A model generated the notes under the pieces. That model searched no databases, was not told where the DNA came from, and was given only the letters and a program-made list of their open reading frames with translations. 5,931 nucleotides of DNA from JBDTSW01 sp039930945 (GTDB taxonomy: Bacteria > Actinomycetota > Thermoleophilia > Solirubrobacterales > 70-9), in assembly GCA_039930945.1 (NCBI GenBank), contig JBDTSW010000113.1, positions 1 to 5,931 on the forward strand. Reading direction: 5' to 3'. The translations under genes and the position numbers were made by a program. Below are positions 5,238 through 5,931 of this stretch, in pieces (the stretch's first letter is position 1; each line of letters begins with the position of its first letter).

Positions 5238-5931
5238 ATGGACAAGATCAAGGTGGCCAACCCGATCGTCGAGCTCGACGGCGACGAGATGACCCGGATC
5301 ATCTGGGCCTTCATCAAGCAGCAGCTGATCCTGCCCTACCTGGACGTCGAGCTTGAGTACTTCGACCTTTCGATCGAGAGCCGCGACGGAAGCGACGACC
5401 AGATCACGGTCGACGCCGCCAACGCGATCAAGCAGCACGGGGTGGGGGTGAAGTGCGCGACGATCACCCCGGACGAGGCCCGGGTCGAGGAGTTCGGCCT
5501 GAGGCGGATGTACCGCTCCCCGAACGGGACGATCCGCAACATCCTCGGCGGGGTCATCTTCCGGGAGCCGATCGTGATCTCGAACATCCCCCGTCTGGTT
5601 CCGGGGTGGACGAAGCCGATCATCATCGGCCGTCACGCCTTCGGCGACCAGTACCGCGCCACCGAGACCCTGATCCCGGGCGACGGAAAGCTGATGCTGT
5701 CGTTCACCCCCAACGACGGTTCCGAGCCGATCGAGCTCGACGTCTTCGACTTCCCGGAGGGGGGCGGTGTGGCGATGGCGATGTACAACCTCGACGCCTC
5801 GATCCGCGATTTCGCCCGAGCCTCCTTCCGCTATGGGCTCGAGCGCGAGGTCCCCGTCTACATGTCGACCAAGAACACGATCCTGAAGACCTACGACGGC
5901 CGCTTCAAGGACCTCTTCCAGGAGATATTCG
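5238..5931 (+). CDS. icd: NADP-dependent isocitrate dehydrogenase, IDH1-like, 3' end cut off by window edge
   Basis: TCA-cycle enzyme converting isocitrate to 2-oxoglutarate and CO2 with reduction of NADP+, in the cytoplasm. Seen: 231 codons of a protein normally about 405-415 aa. The sequence follows the homodimeric eukaryotic-type (IDH1/IDH2) subfamily and not E. coli Icd or the monomeric enzyme. Typical stretches are GDEMTRIIW (15-23), GVKCATITPDE (70-80), SPNGTIRNILGG (94-105), KPIIIGRHAFGDQYRAT (126-142), EGGGVAM (174-180) and STKNTILKTYDGRFKD (210-225). Substrate-binding and catalytic residues fall at the same numbers as in human IDH1: Thr77, Ser94, Asn96, Arg100, Arg109, Arg132, Tyr139 and Lys212. 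The metal-binding aspartates and NADP loop are beyond the edge. The start is the ATG behind the AAGGGA site. It diverges from aidB with an overlapping promoter. Cofactor preference is inferred from the subfamily, since the deciding region is not visible. Confidence 0.96.
   Translation, partial: MDKIKVANPIVELDGDEMTRIIWAFIKQQLILPYLDVELEYFDLSIESRDGSDDQITVDAANAIKQHGVGVKCATITPDEARVEEFGLRRMYRSPNGTIRNILGGVIFREPIVISNIPRLVPGWTKPIIIGRHAFGDQYRATETLIPGDGKLMLSFTPNDGSEPIELDVFDFPEGGGVAMAMYNLDASIRDFARASFRYGLEREVPVYMSTKNTILKTYDGRFKDLFQEIF

Noticed and set aside
5016..5636. 206-codon minus-strand open frame across the icd start
   Set aside because: It is antisense to conserved icd and overlaps the aidB N-terminus in another frame. 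It has no motif.
1..5931. CRISPR array, tRNA/rRNA gene, insertion sequence, toxin-antitoxin or defence cassette
   Set aside because: Coding sequence covers all but about 200 nt. The gaps are 75, 48 and 71 nt and contain no repeat-spacer pattern, RNA-gene fold or transposase motif.

Overview
The window is a very GC-rich, gene-dense bacterial chromosome segment. It holds five protein genes and almost no spare DNA. GC-rich third positions, TANNNT-type -10 hexamers close to start codons, an IDH1-type isocitrate dehydrogenase and a CBS-bearing site-2 protease suggest an actinobacterium. My guess is a deep lineage such as Thermoleophilia/Solirubrobacterales, but that is an impression and not a measured placement. 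No RNA gene, mobile element, CRISPR array or phage gene was seen.

Layout from left to right. At 1-1000 (-) is the N-terminal half of sdhA, the flavoprotein subunit of succinate dehydrogenase, running off the left edge. At 1076-2248 (-) is an M50 site-2-type membrane metalloprotease with a C-terminal CBS pair, 75 nt upstream of sdhA on the same strand. At 2297-3499 (+) is an M28-family zinc peptidase with two apparent membrane hairpins. It diverges from the M50 gene across only 48 nt. At 3496-5166 (-) is an AidB-like acyl-CoA dehydrogenase that converges on the M28 gene so tightly that one CTAG supplies both stop codons. At 5238-5931 (+) is the N-terminal half of icd, an NADP-type isocitrate dehydrogenase, running off the right edge and diverging from aidB across 71 nt.

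The two edge genes encode TCA-cycle enzymes that bracket two membrane-associated peptidases and an AidB-family protein. The peptidases may share regulation, since their start codons and putative promoters sit within about 50 nt. A role in clearing membrane-protein fragments is conceivable but is inference only. icd and aidB appear to use overlapping, opposed promoters.

I found no clear undescribed system. The second-look items are regulatory architecture (shared stop, overlapping divergent promoters, apparently leaderless starts, a repeated promoter 12-mer) and the membrane insertions in the M28 peptidase. Several very long open frames opposite the real genes are composition-driven shadows and were left out.
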